Shown: one piece after another, positions 1 to 7,770 of the stretch | How positions within the stretch are numbered: the stretch's first letter is position 1 | How the letters are laid out: each line of letters starts with the position of its first letter | Translations under genes and position numbers: made by a program | Notes under the pieces: model-generated | What the model saw: only the letters and a program-made list of their open reading frames with translations | The model's database searches: none | Told to the model about the DNA's origin: nothing | From: Gammaproteobacteria bacterium | Lineage (GTDB): Bacteria > Pseudomonadota > Gammaproteobacteria > Steroidobacterales > Woeseiaceae | Direction: 5' to 3' | Length of the DNA: 17,982 nucleotides | Assembly (NCBI GenBank): GCA_029881015.1 | Contig: JAOUNK010000023.1 | Span: forward strand, 1 to 17,982

Positions 1-342
1 GGCTCGGCCTTTCACCGCGTCATGCGGCCGCAAGGCCTGTGCCTGCCGATCATCTCCATGGCCGCGCGCCTCTCTATCGTCGACGGCACAATTGCGGCCG
101 CCAGTATCAGCATGGGCCCCGTGGGTCCCGTGCCCTGGCTTGCGGAGCCGGTCGCCGACGTCCTCGTGGGCGCACCCGCCGCAGAGGACGTCTTCAGGAA
201 GGCCGCCGACGTCGCGCTCGGGAACATCAGCCTGCGCACGAGCAAATACCGTGCGACCGAGGAATACCGCGAGACGATGATCCGCACTTACCTGCCGGTC
301 ATCCTGGCCACGGCGGCACGCCGGGCAGGACGTGCGTCATGA
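1..342 (+). CDS. FAD-binding subunit of a molybdenum hydroxylase (xanthine dehydrogenase type), C-terminal part
   Basis: The frame is open from base 1 and ends at TGA 340-342, giving the last 113 residues; the start lies outside the window. Residues such as SMAARLSIVDGTIAAASISM followed by GPVP match the CO-dehydrogenase-flavoprotein C-terminal domain found in CoxM, XdhB and YgfM subunits, as does the closing RTSKYRATEEYRETMI segment. In this family the subunit carries FAD and passes electrons from the iron-sulfur centres to the acceptor. It overlaps the next gene by ATGA (339-342), so the two are translationally coupled and probably form one enzyme. The identity rests on a C-terminal fragment and on context, because the FAD-binding motifs are upstream. 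A ygfM-like gene is the best guess. Confidence 0.82.
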   Translation, partial: GSAFHRVMRPQGLCLPIISMAARLSIVDGTIAAASISMGPVGPVPWLAEPVADVLVGAPAAEDVFRKAADVALGNISLRTSKYRATEEYRETMIRTYLPVILATAARRAGRAS

Positions 343-3122
343 GCCGCCTGCGGATGACGGTCAACGGTCGCCCCGTCGACATCGACGTTGACGAGTCGCG
401 CTACCTGTCCGATGTGCTGCGCGACGACCTGGCGCTTACCGGCACGAAGATCGGTTGCGCCGAGGCCGAATGCGGCATCTGCACGGTGCTCGTCGACGGC
501 ACCGCGGTCGTCAGCTGCGTCTACCCGGCGTTCAAGGCCCAGGGTCGGCGCGTGGAGACGATCGAGGGCCTGGAACAGGAGGGCGAGTTGCATGCACTGC
601 AGCAGGCCTTCCTCGATCATGGCGCGGTCCAGTGCGGCATTTGCACGCCGGGCCTGATCATGACTGCCAAGGGATTGCTCGATCGCAAGGCAGCGGCCGG
701 CGACGTCGTGACCGAAGCCGATATCCGCACCGCCCTCAAGGACTCCTACTGTCGCTGCACGGGCTACCAGAGCGTCATCAATGCGATCTTGCAGGCGTCC
801 GGACAGGACATGCCGCCCTACCTTCCCGAGACCCGCGCCCCGGGAGCATCCGTCGGCAAGCCACGGCCAAACCCGAATGCCCTTGCGAAGATCCGCGGTA
901 CCGCGCGTTTTACCGACGACTACCGTTTCCCGGGCATGCTGTTCGCTCGTACCCTGCGCGCCCGGGTGCCGCACGCCCGCATTATTTCTATCGACGTTGC
1001 GGCGGCACGCGAACTCGATGGCGTGCATGCGGTACTGACGCACGCCGATGTGCCCGGCCGCAATGCGCACGGCGTGGTCAGCGTCGACTGGCCGGTCCTG
1101 TGCAGCCGCAAGGTCCGCTATGCGGGCGACGCCGTTGCCATCGTCGCGGCGGACAGTGAGGACATAGCCGCGGCGGCGCTCGACCTGGTCAAGGTCGAGT
1201 ACGAAGCATTGCCCGCCGTTACCGACCCGATCGCCGCCCTGAAAGCCGACGCACCGCAGGTTCACGAGGAGCGCCCCGACGGCAACCTCCTGAAGCACAT
1301 CAAGGTCCGCAAGGGCGACGTCGAGGCCGGCTTCAAGGCGGCGGACGTTGTCGTTGACCTGACCTACCGCACGCCGACGACCGAACACCTGTTCCTCGAA
1401 CCCGAGTGTTCGATCGGTGTGCCGGCCGGTTACGACCCCAGTCGATTTGGCGGCATGTGCGACGCACTTGCGACACGCGGCGAGACGGCGAAACACGACA
1501 AGACGACAATTTACGTCGGCAGCCAGATCCCCTACGCCGATCGCGACCAGGCCGCGGCGGCTCTCGGCAAGCCGGCCGACAACGTGCGCGTCGTTGCCAC
1601 ACTGATGGGCGGTGGCTTCGGCGGCAAGGAAGACATTGCGGGACAGATTCACGCCGCGCTGCTCGCCGAGGCAACCGGGCGCCCCGTCAAGATGCTGTAC
1701 TCCAGGCAGGAAAGCCTGCTCGTGCATCCAAAGCGCCACGCGACGATCATTCGCATGCGCACGGGTGCAACGCGGGACGGCAAACTGACCGCGGTCGAAG
1801 CCACCCTGTATGGCGACGGCGGCGCGTACGCGAGCCTGAGCGAAAAAGTGCTCACGCGCGCAACGACCCATGCGTCCGGCCCCTACGACATCCCGAACGT
1901 CCGCGTGGACTGCTTTGCCACCTACACGAACAACGCACCCGCCGGCGCGTTCCGCGGCTTCGGCGTCACGCAAAGCTGCTTCGCCGCGGAAAGCAACATG
2001 GACATCCTGGCCCGGAAACTCGGGCTCGACCCGGTCGACTTCCGGCGCCGGAATGCGCTCGAGGTGGGTTCAACGACGGTCACGGGACAGGTCATGCGCG
2101 AGAGCGTCGGGCTGCTCGAGTGTATCGAGCGGGTCGACGCCGATATGCGTGAAGGCGACTTCCGCTGGACCTGGGACGAGGGTCACAAGCGCCTCGCCTG
2201 GGGCCTGGCCGTCGCCTACAAGAACACCGGGCTCGGTGGCGGTGCACCGGACAAGGCGACCGCCGAGGTCGAAGCCTGGCATGACGCCCAGAGTGGCCTG
2301 CTCGCCCAGGTTCGCATCTCGTCTGCCGAAATGGGCCAGGGATTGCCGGGCGTGCTCGCCGCGTGCGCAGCCGAAGAACTGGGTATCCCGGCCGGTAACG
2401 TGAGCGTGCTCCTCGGCGATACCGACGTCTGCCCGGATGGCGGGCCGACGACGGCCAGCCGCCAGACCTTCGTGAGCGGCAACGCGGCCAGGCTCGCGGC
2501 GCGCGATGTGGCGGCAGAACTGGCTGACGCGCCGGGAACCCGCGCGGTCGCGCGGCACGAATACTGGGCACCGGCGACCCAGCCGCTGGGGACCGGGGGC
2601 GATATGCACGTCGCGTTCAGCTTTGTCGCGCAGGCCGCGCTCTGCGAAATCGACCTGCGTACGGGCGATGTCCAGGTCCGCAGGATCATCGCCGCGCACG
2701 ACGTCGGCCGGGCCATCAACCCGTTGACGCTCGAAGGCCAGATTGAAGGCGGCATCGTCATGTGTATCGGCTATGCACTCACCGAGCATTACATCCAGGA
2801 AGACGGCATCCCCTGGACCAATGTCATGGCCCGCTACAAGCCACCGAGCATTACGCATGCGCCGTCGATCACATCGCACATCGTCGAGCACGAACTCTCG
2901 ACCGGTCCGTTCGGCGCCAAGGGAATGGGCGAGCTGCCCAGCATCCCGACGAGCCCGGCGATCACTAACGCGATCTACAACGCAACGGGCGTTCGCGTTC
3001 GCAGCCTGCCAGTCGACCAGGACAGCCTGTTGCATGCCATTCGCGCGGGAGCCACCGAGGTTGAACTCGGTTGGGGTGACCGCGAACCCATCCCCACAAT
3101 CGAATTCGGAGGGGAACGTTGA
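339..3122 (+). CDS. xdhD: XdhD-like molybdenum hydroxylase: fused [2Fe-2S] and molybdopterin-binding subunit (probable purine hydroxylase)
   Basis: The 927-residue product joins two parts usually made separately. Residues 1-155 hold two [2Fe-2S] motifs: plant-ferredoxin-type GCAEAECGICTVLVDG, and VQCGICTP paired with YCRCTGY. From about residue 185 comes the aldehyde oxidase/xanthine dehydrogenase a/b hammerhead and Mo-cofactor domain, with MGGGFGGK (423-430), GAFRGFG, and GAKGMGE carrying the probable catalytic Glu865. The family hydroxylates purines or other N-heterocycles at Mo, and electrons pass through FeS to the FAD subunit encoded just upstream. The domain order is that of E. coli XdhD. 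The ATG at 339 overlaps the preceding stop, and AGGA (327-330) sits 8 bases before it; this start gives a natural ferredoxin N-terminus. About 23 extra residues occur at 365-387, and the segment between SGN (713-715) and W743 is short. The purine substrate is inferred from the neighbours. Confidence 0.9.
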   Translation: MSRLRMTVNGRPVDIDVDESRYLSDVLRDDLALTGTKIGCAEAECGICTVLVDGTAVVSCVYPAFKAQGRRVETIEGLEQEGELHALQQAFLDHGAVQCGICTPGLIMTAKGLLDRKAAAGDVVTEADIRTALKDSYCRCTGYQSVINAILQASGQDMPPYLPETRAPGASVGKPRPNPNALAKIRGTARFTDDYRFPGMLFARTLRARVPHARIISIDVAAARELDGVHAVLTHADVPGRNAHGVVSVDWPVLCSRKVRYAGDAVAIVAADSEDIAAAALDLVKVEYEALPAVTDPIAALKADAPQVHEERPDGNLLKHIKVRKGDVEAGFKAADVVVDLTYRTPTTEHLFLEPECSIGVPAGYDPSRFGGMCDALATRGETAKHDKTTIYVGSQIPYADRDQAAAALGKPADNVRVVATLMGGGFGGKEDIAGQIHAALLAEATGRPVKMLYSRQESLLVHPKRHATIIRMRTGATRDGKLTAVEATLYGDGGAYASLSEKVLTRATTHASGPYDIPNVRVDCFATYTNNAPAGAFRGFGVTQSCFAAESNMDILARKLGLDPVDFRRRNALEVGSTTVTGQVMRESVGLLECIERVDADMREGDFRWTWDEGHKRLAWGLAVAYKNTGLGGGAPDKATAEVEAWHDAQSGLLAQVRISSAEMGQGLPGVLAACAAEELGIPAGNVSVLLGDTDVCPDGGPTTASRQTFVSGNAARLAARDVAAELADAPGTRAVARHEYWAPATQPLGTGGDMHVAFSFVAQAALCEIDLRTGDVQVRRIIAAHDVGRAINPLTLEGQIEGGIVMCIGYALTEHYIQEDGIPWTNVMARYKPPSITHAPSITSHIVEHELSTGPFGAKGMGELPSIPTSPAITNAIYNATGVRVRSLPVDQDSLLHAIRAGATEVELGWGDREPIPTIEFGGER
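3108..3114 (+). promoter_or_regulatory. Shine-Dalgarno supporting a TTG start
   Basis: GGAGGGG lies 4 bases before TTG 3119, which overlaps the xdhD stop as TTGA (3119-3122). The next downstream ATG in this frame is about 160 residues in, beyond the PLP-binding lysine, so TTG is the most reasonable start. Confidence 0.65.
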
Positions 3123-4591
3123 AACTCGTACCTGACATCCGCGACGACGTGCGGCAGAAGAGCAAGGCACGCGCGCGCCGGCACAACATCGTGCTGCCCA
3201 CGTTCGCGCAGCAGAAGGATCCGACCCTCGTCCCCGACTCGATCAGGTCGCGGCTGCAGGACGTCGGCCTCTGGGATCTCGACCCGGCCAACCTGTTTCG
3301 TATTACCTGGAAGAACGAACCTGTCGCGCACGGCGGCGGCTACGGCGAGGGCAACTGGATCGAGTTCCCCCCGGCACTGACCGGCATTGACGCCACGATC
3401 GTCGGCATCGTCGGCAAGTGGTTCCCGACCGGCGCTCACAAGGTCGGCGCGGCCTATGGCTGCCTGGTCCCGCGCCTCGTGACGGGCGCATTCGACCCGG
3501 ATACGCAGAAAGCCGTGTGGCCCTCGACGGGCAATTACTGCCGCGGTGGCGCCTACGACTGCGCGCTGCTGTCCTGCCCGGCGGTTGCGATCCTGCCGGA
3601 GGGCATGAGCCGCGAGCGTTTCGAGTGGCTCGAGCAAATCGGAACCGACGAAGTCATCGCAACACCCGGGACCGAGTCGAACGTCAAGGAAATCTACGAC
3701 AAGTGCTGGGAGCTCCGCGAAGAACGCGGCGACGGCATCGTGGTGTTCAACCAGTTCGAAGAATTCGGTAACGCGATCTGGCACTACCAGATGACCGGGT
3801 CGATCGTCGACGAGATCTTCCGCAACCACTACGCCAACGGGCGCCGCCTCTCCGGCTACGTCAGCGCCACCGGCTCGGCCGGCACGATCGCCGCGGGCGA
3901 TTACCTGCGCACACAGCACCCGGACCTGCGCGTCGTCGCGACCGAGGCACTGCAGTGCCCCACCCTGCTGCAGTTCGGCTTCGGCGATCACCGCATCGAA
4001 GGCATCGGCGACAAGCACGTGCCGTGGATTCACAACGTGCGCAACACGGACTTCGTTGCTGCTGTCGACGACGAACAAATCATGCAACTCATGCGATTGT
4101 TCAACGAAGACGCCGGACGTGAGTGCCTGCGCCGTGAAGGCGTTGACGACAACACACTCGCGGCGCTCAGCCAGATCGGCATTTCCGGTATCTGCAACCT
4201 GGTCGCCGCCATCAAGACGGCACGCTACTACGACATGGACGGCCGCGATGTCATCTTCACGCCGCTAACCGACTCCATGGAACTGTACGCATCGCGCATG
4301 CAGGAAATGAACGCCGAGCACGGTAACTACACAACCCACCTCGCCGACCAGCATTTCGGTCGTTACCTGCAGGGCACAACGACCGACCATGTGCGCGAAC
4401 TGGGATACGCGGACCAGAAAGCACTGCACAACTTCAAGTACTTCACGTGGGTCGAGCAACAGGGACGCAGCTCCGACGAACTGCGCGAACTCTGGGATCC
4501 CGACTTCTGGCGTGAAGTGTTCTCACAGGATGTCGTTGACGAATGGGATCGACTCATCGATGCGTTCAATGGCGACGGAGGCAACACATGA
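3119..4591 (+). CDS. Fold-type-II PLP enzyme, cysteine-synthase-like, with long N- and C-terminal extensions
   Basis: The 490-residue protein shows the full motif set of the cysteine synthase/tryptophan synthase beta superfamily. PTGAHKVGAA carries the likely Schiff-base Lys108, PSTGN (from about 135) would bind the substrate carboxylate, ILPEGMSRERFEWL resembles the cysteine synthase segment after it, SATGSAGTI (249-257) is the phosphate loop, and TDSMELYASR places Ser386 where PDSGERYL contacts the pyridine nitrogen. It is not a close match to YgeX, the diaminopropionate ammonia-lyase expected in such operons (about 400 residues in E. coli). About 65 more residues than usual precede the lysine, and about 95 follow the Ser386 motif; these are rich in aromatic and acidic residues. 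The position between xdhD and ygeY, with 4-base overlaps on both sides, suggests beta-elimination or replacement on an amino acid from purine breakdown. The exact reaction is not known to me. Confidence 0.75.
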   Translation: MKLVPDIRDDVRQKSKARARRHNIVLPTFAQQKDPTLVPDSIRSRLQDVGLWDLDPANLFRITWKNEPVAHGGGYGEGNWIEFPPALTGIDATIVGIVGKWFPTGAHKVGAAYGCLVPRLVTGAFDPDTQKAVWPSTGNYCRGGAYDCALLSCPAVAILPEGMSRERFEWLEQIGTDEVIATPGTESNVKEIYDKCWELREERGDGIVVFNQFEEFGNAIWHYQMTGSIVDEIFRNHYANGRRLSGYVSATGSAGTIAAGDYLRTQHPDLRVVATEALQCPTLLQFGFGDHRIEGIGDKHVPWIHNVRNTDFVAAVDDEQIMQLMRLFNEDAGRECLRREGVDDNTLAALSQIGISGICNLVAAIKTARYYDMDGRDVIFTPLTDSMELYASRMQEMNAEHGNYTTHLADQHFGRYLQGTTTDHVRELGYADQKALHNFKYFTWVEQQGRSSDELRELWDPDFWREVFSQDVVDEWDRLIDAFNGDGGNT

Positions 4592-5781
4592 GCAGTAAGT
4601 ACTACCAGGACGCGATGGCCGTGAAACCCGACCTCGTCAGATTCATGCAGGACATCATCCGCATCCCCTCGTTGAGTTCCGAGGAAGGCGCTGTCGTCCA
4701 GCGCATCAAGGAAGAAATGCTGCGTATCGGCTACGACGAAGTGACGATCGACCCGATGGGCAACGTTATCGGCCGCATAGGCTCGGGACAGAAAGTCATC
4801 GCATTCGACGGTCACGTGGACACAGTCGACGTGGGCGATCCGGCGCTCTGGGACCGCGACCCGCATTCCGGCGACATCGAGGGCGACATCCTCTTCGGCC
4901 GTGGCACGAGCGACATGAAAGGCGGTGTCGCGTCGAGCGTCTATGCCGGCGCACTGCTCAGGAAACGCGGCGTCCCGGACAACGTGACCTTCTACGTGAC
5001 GGGCACGGTGCAGGAAGAGGACTGCGATGGCCTCTGCTGGCAGTACATCGTCAATGAAGGCAAGCTCCGGCCGGACCTCGTGGTCATCACCGAGCCCACC
5101 AGCCTGCGCATCTACTACGGCCATCGCGGCCGCATGGAGATGGAGGTCCACACCTCCGGCATCTCCTGCCACGGTTCGGCGCCCGAGCGCGGCGACAACG
5201 CCGTGTACAAGATGGCCGGCATCATCGCCGATATCGAAAAGCTCAACGAAGAACTCGAGCCACGTGAGCCACTCGGCAAGGGGACGGTAACCATTAGCGA
5301 AATTCGCTCGACCTCGCCGAGCCTCTGCGCCGTGGCCGATGGCTGTACGATCCATCTCGACCGCCGCCTGACCGTCGGCGAAACCGAGCAGTCCTCGGTC
5401 GCGGAGATTCTTGCCCTGCCGTCCGTCAAGGCCGCCAACGCGACCGTGACCGTGCTCGAGTACGCCGTGCCGAGTTACACCGGGCTCACTTACCCGACGC
5501 GCAAGTACTACCCGACCTGGGAGATGCCGGCGGACGGCCCCGAGATGCAGGCCGCGACCAGCGCCTACCGCGATGCCTTCGGCAAGGAGCCCGAGACGGG
5601 CCACTGGACCTTCAGCACCAATGGCGTCGCCACGGCCGGCATGCACGGCATCCCGTCCATCGGCTTCGGCCCGGGCCACGAACACTTTGCGCACGCCCCG
5701 AACGAGCAGACCGAGATCGAGCACCTCGTATGCTGCGCAGCCTTTTATGCAGCCCTCGTCGATGAATTCGCGAAGGGCTAG
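4588..5781 (+). CDS. ygeY: YgeY-family M20 metallohydrolase (ureide/purine pathway)
   Basis: The product has 397 residues, close to E. coli YgeY. It shows all M20 di-zinc amidohydrolase features: DGHVDT (His76), SDMKGG (bridging Asp109), QEED (general base Glu143, ligand Glu144), TEPT (Glu169) and HAPNE (His369). The insert CHGSAPERGDNA is the dimerisation-lid histidine region. The family hydrolyses N-acyl or N-carbamoyl amino acids, and YgeY members are linked to selenium or purine catabolic clusters. The ATG at 4588 overlaps the previous stop as ATGA, and GGAGG (4577-4581) sits 6 bases before it; the ATG-less extension upstream is not needed. With YgeW and carbamate kinase next, its substrate is probably a ureido derivative such as a carbamoylated diaminopropionate. 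The family call is firm; the substrate is inferred. Confidence 0.92.
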   Translation: MSSKYYQDAMAVKPDLVRFMQDIIRIPSLSSEEGAVVQRIKEEMLRIGYDEVTIDPMGNVIGRIGSGQKVIAFDGHVDTVDVGDPALWDRDPHSGDIEGDILFGRGTSDMKGGVASSVYAGALLRKRGVPDNVTFYVTGTVQEEDCDGLCWQYIVNEGKLRPDLVVITEPTSLRIYYGHRGRMEMEVHTSGISCHGSAPERGDNAVYKMAGIIADIEKLNEELEPREPLGKGTVTISEIRSTSPSLCAVADGCTIHLDRRLTVGETEQSSVAEILALPSVKAANATVTVLEYAVPSYTGLTYPTRKYYPTWEMPADGPEMQAATSAYRDAFGKEPETGHWTFSTNGVATAGMHGIPSIGFGPGHEHFAHAPNEQTEIEHLVCCAAFYAALVDEFAKG

Positions 5782-5797
5782 AAACAGGAGATACACG

Positions 5798-6799
5798 ATG
5801 ACCCGCGAAGCCAAGCCCATACCCGGCCTCATGAAAGGCCGTGACTGGCTCATGACCCAGGATTGGTCGGACGACGAGATCGAGCTCGCGCTCGACACGG
5901 CCGGCACCCTGAAAGACGAGTTCAAAAGCGGCGTGCCGACGCTGCACCTGCCGCACAAGAGCGGCTTCCTGATCTTCTTCGACAAGTCCACGCGCACACG
6001 CAACTCGTTCGAGGCCGGCATGACACAGCTTGGCGGCCATGCACACTTCATCGATTCGGAAACCTCGCAGATCGCGCACGGCGAAAGCCCGAAGGACATG
6101 GGTACGATTCTTTCTACCTATGGCCACGGCATCATGATTCGGCACGACCTCGTGCCTGGCGAAGGCCAGGCCTACATGCGCGAGGTCGCGCGGCACGCCT
6201 CGATCCCCGTCATCAACATGCAATGCGACGTGGACCACCCCTGCCAGACGCTCGCAGACCTTATGACGATTCGAGAAGAGTTTGGTAAAGACCTGAAAGA
6301 TTTAAAGATTGCTGTCTCATGGGCCTACGCCCCCAGCTATGTGAAACCGATGTCCGTGCCGCAGGGCCTGATCATGCTCATGACGCGATTCGGCATGAAC
6401 GTCACGCTCGCTCACCCACCCGAGTACACCCTCATGGACGAACCCATGCAGATTGCCCGCGACAACGCGGCGCGCTCCGGCGGCCGTTTCGAGGTCGTGG
6501 ACAACATGGCGGACGCGTTCGCCGACGCGGATATCGTGTACCCCAAGAGCTGGGGCGTGGAGTCCCTGTTCAGCCAGCCCGAGGAGGCAATGAACGTGGC
6601 GCTGCAGTACCGCGACTGGATCTGCGACGAGGCCATGATGGCCCGGGCAAATGAGCGCGCCATCTACATGCATTGCCTGCCGGCGGACCGCAACTACGAG
6701 GTCACTGACGCGGTCATCGACGGCCCGCAGTCGCGGGTATACCCGGAAGCCGAGAATCGCCTGCACACGGCCAAGGCGCTGATGGCCCTGACCATGTGA
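5798..6799 (+). CDS. ygeW: YgeW-type knotted carbamoyltransferase
   Basis: This 333-residue protein is an aspartate/ornithine carbamoyltransferase-fold enzyme. STRTRNS (64-70) binds carbamoyl phosphate, HPCQ (147-150) and HCLP (292-295) are the second carbamoyl-phosphate motif and the OTC-type loop. The stretch SWAYAPSYVKPMSVPQG is typical of YgeW rather than ornithine transcarbamylase. YgeW proteins sit in purine-degradation clusters, where the likely direction is phosphorolysis of a ureido group to carbamoyl phosphate. AGGAG (5786-5790) lies 7 bases before ATG 5798, and the gap from ygeY is only 16 bases. The carbamate kinase gene follows directly, which fits transfer of the carbamoyl group to ADP. 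The family assignment is confident; the natural amino substrate is not visible from sequence. Confidence 0.92.
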   Translation: MTREAKPIPGLMKGRDWLMTQDWSDDEIELALDTAGTLKDEFKSGVPTLHLPHKSGFLIFFDKSTRTRNSFEAGMTQLGGHAHFIDSETSQIAHGESPKDMGTILSTYGHGIMIRHDLVPGEGQAYMREVARHASIPVINMQCDVDHPCQTLADLMTIREEFGKDLKDLKIAVSWAYAPSYVKPMSVPQGLIMLMTRFGMNVTLAHPPEYTLMDEPMQIARDNAARSGGRFEVVDNMADAFADADIVYPKSWGVESLFSQPEEAMNVALQYRDWICDEAMMARANERAIYMHCLPADRNYEVTDAVIDGPQSRVYPEAENRLHTAKALMALTM

Positions 6800-6804
6800 C
6801 CACC

Positions 6805-7758
6805 ATGACGAGTAACAACCGACCATTGATCGTCATTGCCATCGGCGGCAACTCGCTGATTCGCGACGCCGAGCACATGGATGTCCTGGACCAGTACCGC
6901 ACAGCCGGACAGACGGCCCGCCACATCGTCCCGCTCGTCAAAGCCGGCTACCGCGTCCTGGTCACCCATGGCAACGGCCCGCAGGTCGGCTTCATCCTGC
7001 TCCGCTCCGAACTGGCTCGCGACAAGATCCACCAGGTCCCGCTGGCCAACTGCGTCGCCGACACGCAAGGGTCGATCGGCCTGCAGATTGCACAGAGCCT
7101 GCAGAACGAGTTCCTGCACCAGGGGCTGGAGCAGGCGGTAACGGCCATCGTCACGCAATGCGTCGTGGACGAGCAGGATCCGAGCTTCGCCGCACCGAGC
7201 AAGCCGATCGGGCCATTCATGAGCGAAGAGGAAGCACGGCAGCGCGAACGGGACGAAGGCTGGGTCGTCGGTGAGGATGCCGGACGCGGCTGGCGGCGCC
7301 TCGTACCTTCGCCGCAACCGCTCAGTGTCATCGAGCTGCCGGCAATCCGCACCTTGCTGGACAGCGGCCATGTCGTCATTGCCGCCGGTGGGGGCGGGAT
7401 TCCGGTGGTGTTCCGCGAGGATGGTGAGCTACGGCCCCGCCCCGCAGTCATCGACAAGGATGCCGCGTCTTGCCTGCTGGCGAGGGAACTCGGTGCGTCG
7501 GTCTTCATCATCTCCACCGATGTCGACAAGGTCGCACTCGACTTCGGCACCGAGAAGCAGCATGACATCGACCGCCTGACGGTTGCCGAGTGTCGCGAGC
7601 ATCTCGCGGCCGGGCATTTTGCGGCTGGCAGCATGCGGCCAAAAATGGAAAGCGCCGTCAGGTTTCTCGAGGGCGGCGGCGAGAAAGTCATTATTACGCA
7701 GCCGCACAACCTGCGCGCCAACCTCGACAACATCTACGGCACTCACATCGTGCCTTAG
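6805..7758 (+). CDS. arcC: Carbamate kinase (YqeA/ArcC family)
   Basis: The 317-residue product has the amino-acid-kinase fold of carbamate kinases: IGGNSL near the N-terminus, THGNGPQVG (54-62), AAGGGGIPV, DKDAASCLLA, STDVDKV and GSMRPKMES. The enzyme transfers phosphate from carbamoyl phosphate to ADP, giving ATP, CO2 and ammonia, and would draw on carbamoyl phosphate made by the adjacent YgeW. This would let the cell gain ATP by substrate-level phosphorylation from ureido groups. The start is uncertain: ATG 6805 gives a normal N-terminus, but GTG 6796 overlaps the ygeW stop as GTGA, like other junctions here, and would add three residues. No clear Shine-Dalgarno favours either. In E. coli the corresponding gene in the purine cluster is yqeA. 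Confidence 0.92.
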   Translation: MTSNNRPLIVIAIGGNSLIRDAEHMDVLDQYRTAGQTARHIVPLVKAGYRVLVTHGNGPQVGFILLRSELARDKIHQVPLANCVADTQGSIGLQIAQSLQNEFLHQGLEQAVTAIVTQCVVDEQDPSFAAPSKPIGPFMSEEEARQRERDEGWVVGEDAGRGWRRLVPSPQPLSVIELPAIRTLLDSGHVVIAAGGGGIPVVFREDGELRPRPAVIDKDAASCLLARELGASVFIISTDVDKVALDFGTEKQHDIDRLTVAECREHLAAGHFAAGSMRPKMESAVRFLEGGGEKVIITQPHNLRANLDNIYGTHIVP

Positions 7759-7770
7759 GGGACTGAGCCC

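Noticed and set aside
288..1973. Long open frame antisense to the XdhD-like gene, with similar antisense frames at 2070-3170, 2975-4087 and 4363-6099
   Set aside because: They lie opposite well-supported genes in GC-rich DNA, show no recognisable domain, and are explained by codon bias of the sense strand.
3119..4591. Naming this gene ygeX (diaminopropionate ammonia-lyase) from its position
   Set aside because: Its motifs are those of the cysteine synthase group and its length differs greatly from YgeX; only the context suggests that role.
339..5781. Selenocysteine (in-frame TGA) in the hydroxylase or YgeY, as the family name 'selenium metabolism-linked' suggests
   Set aside because: Both frames are complete without an internal TGA, and no selenocysteine insertion element is apparent.
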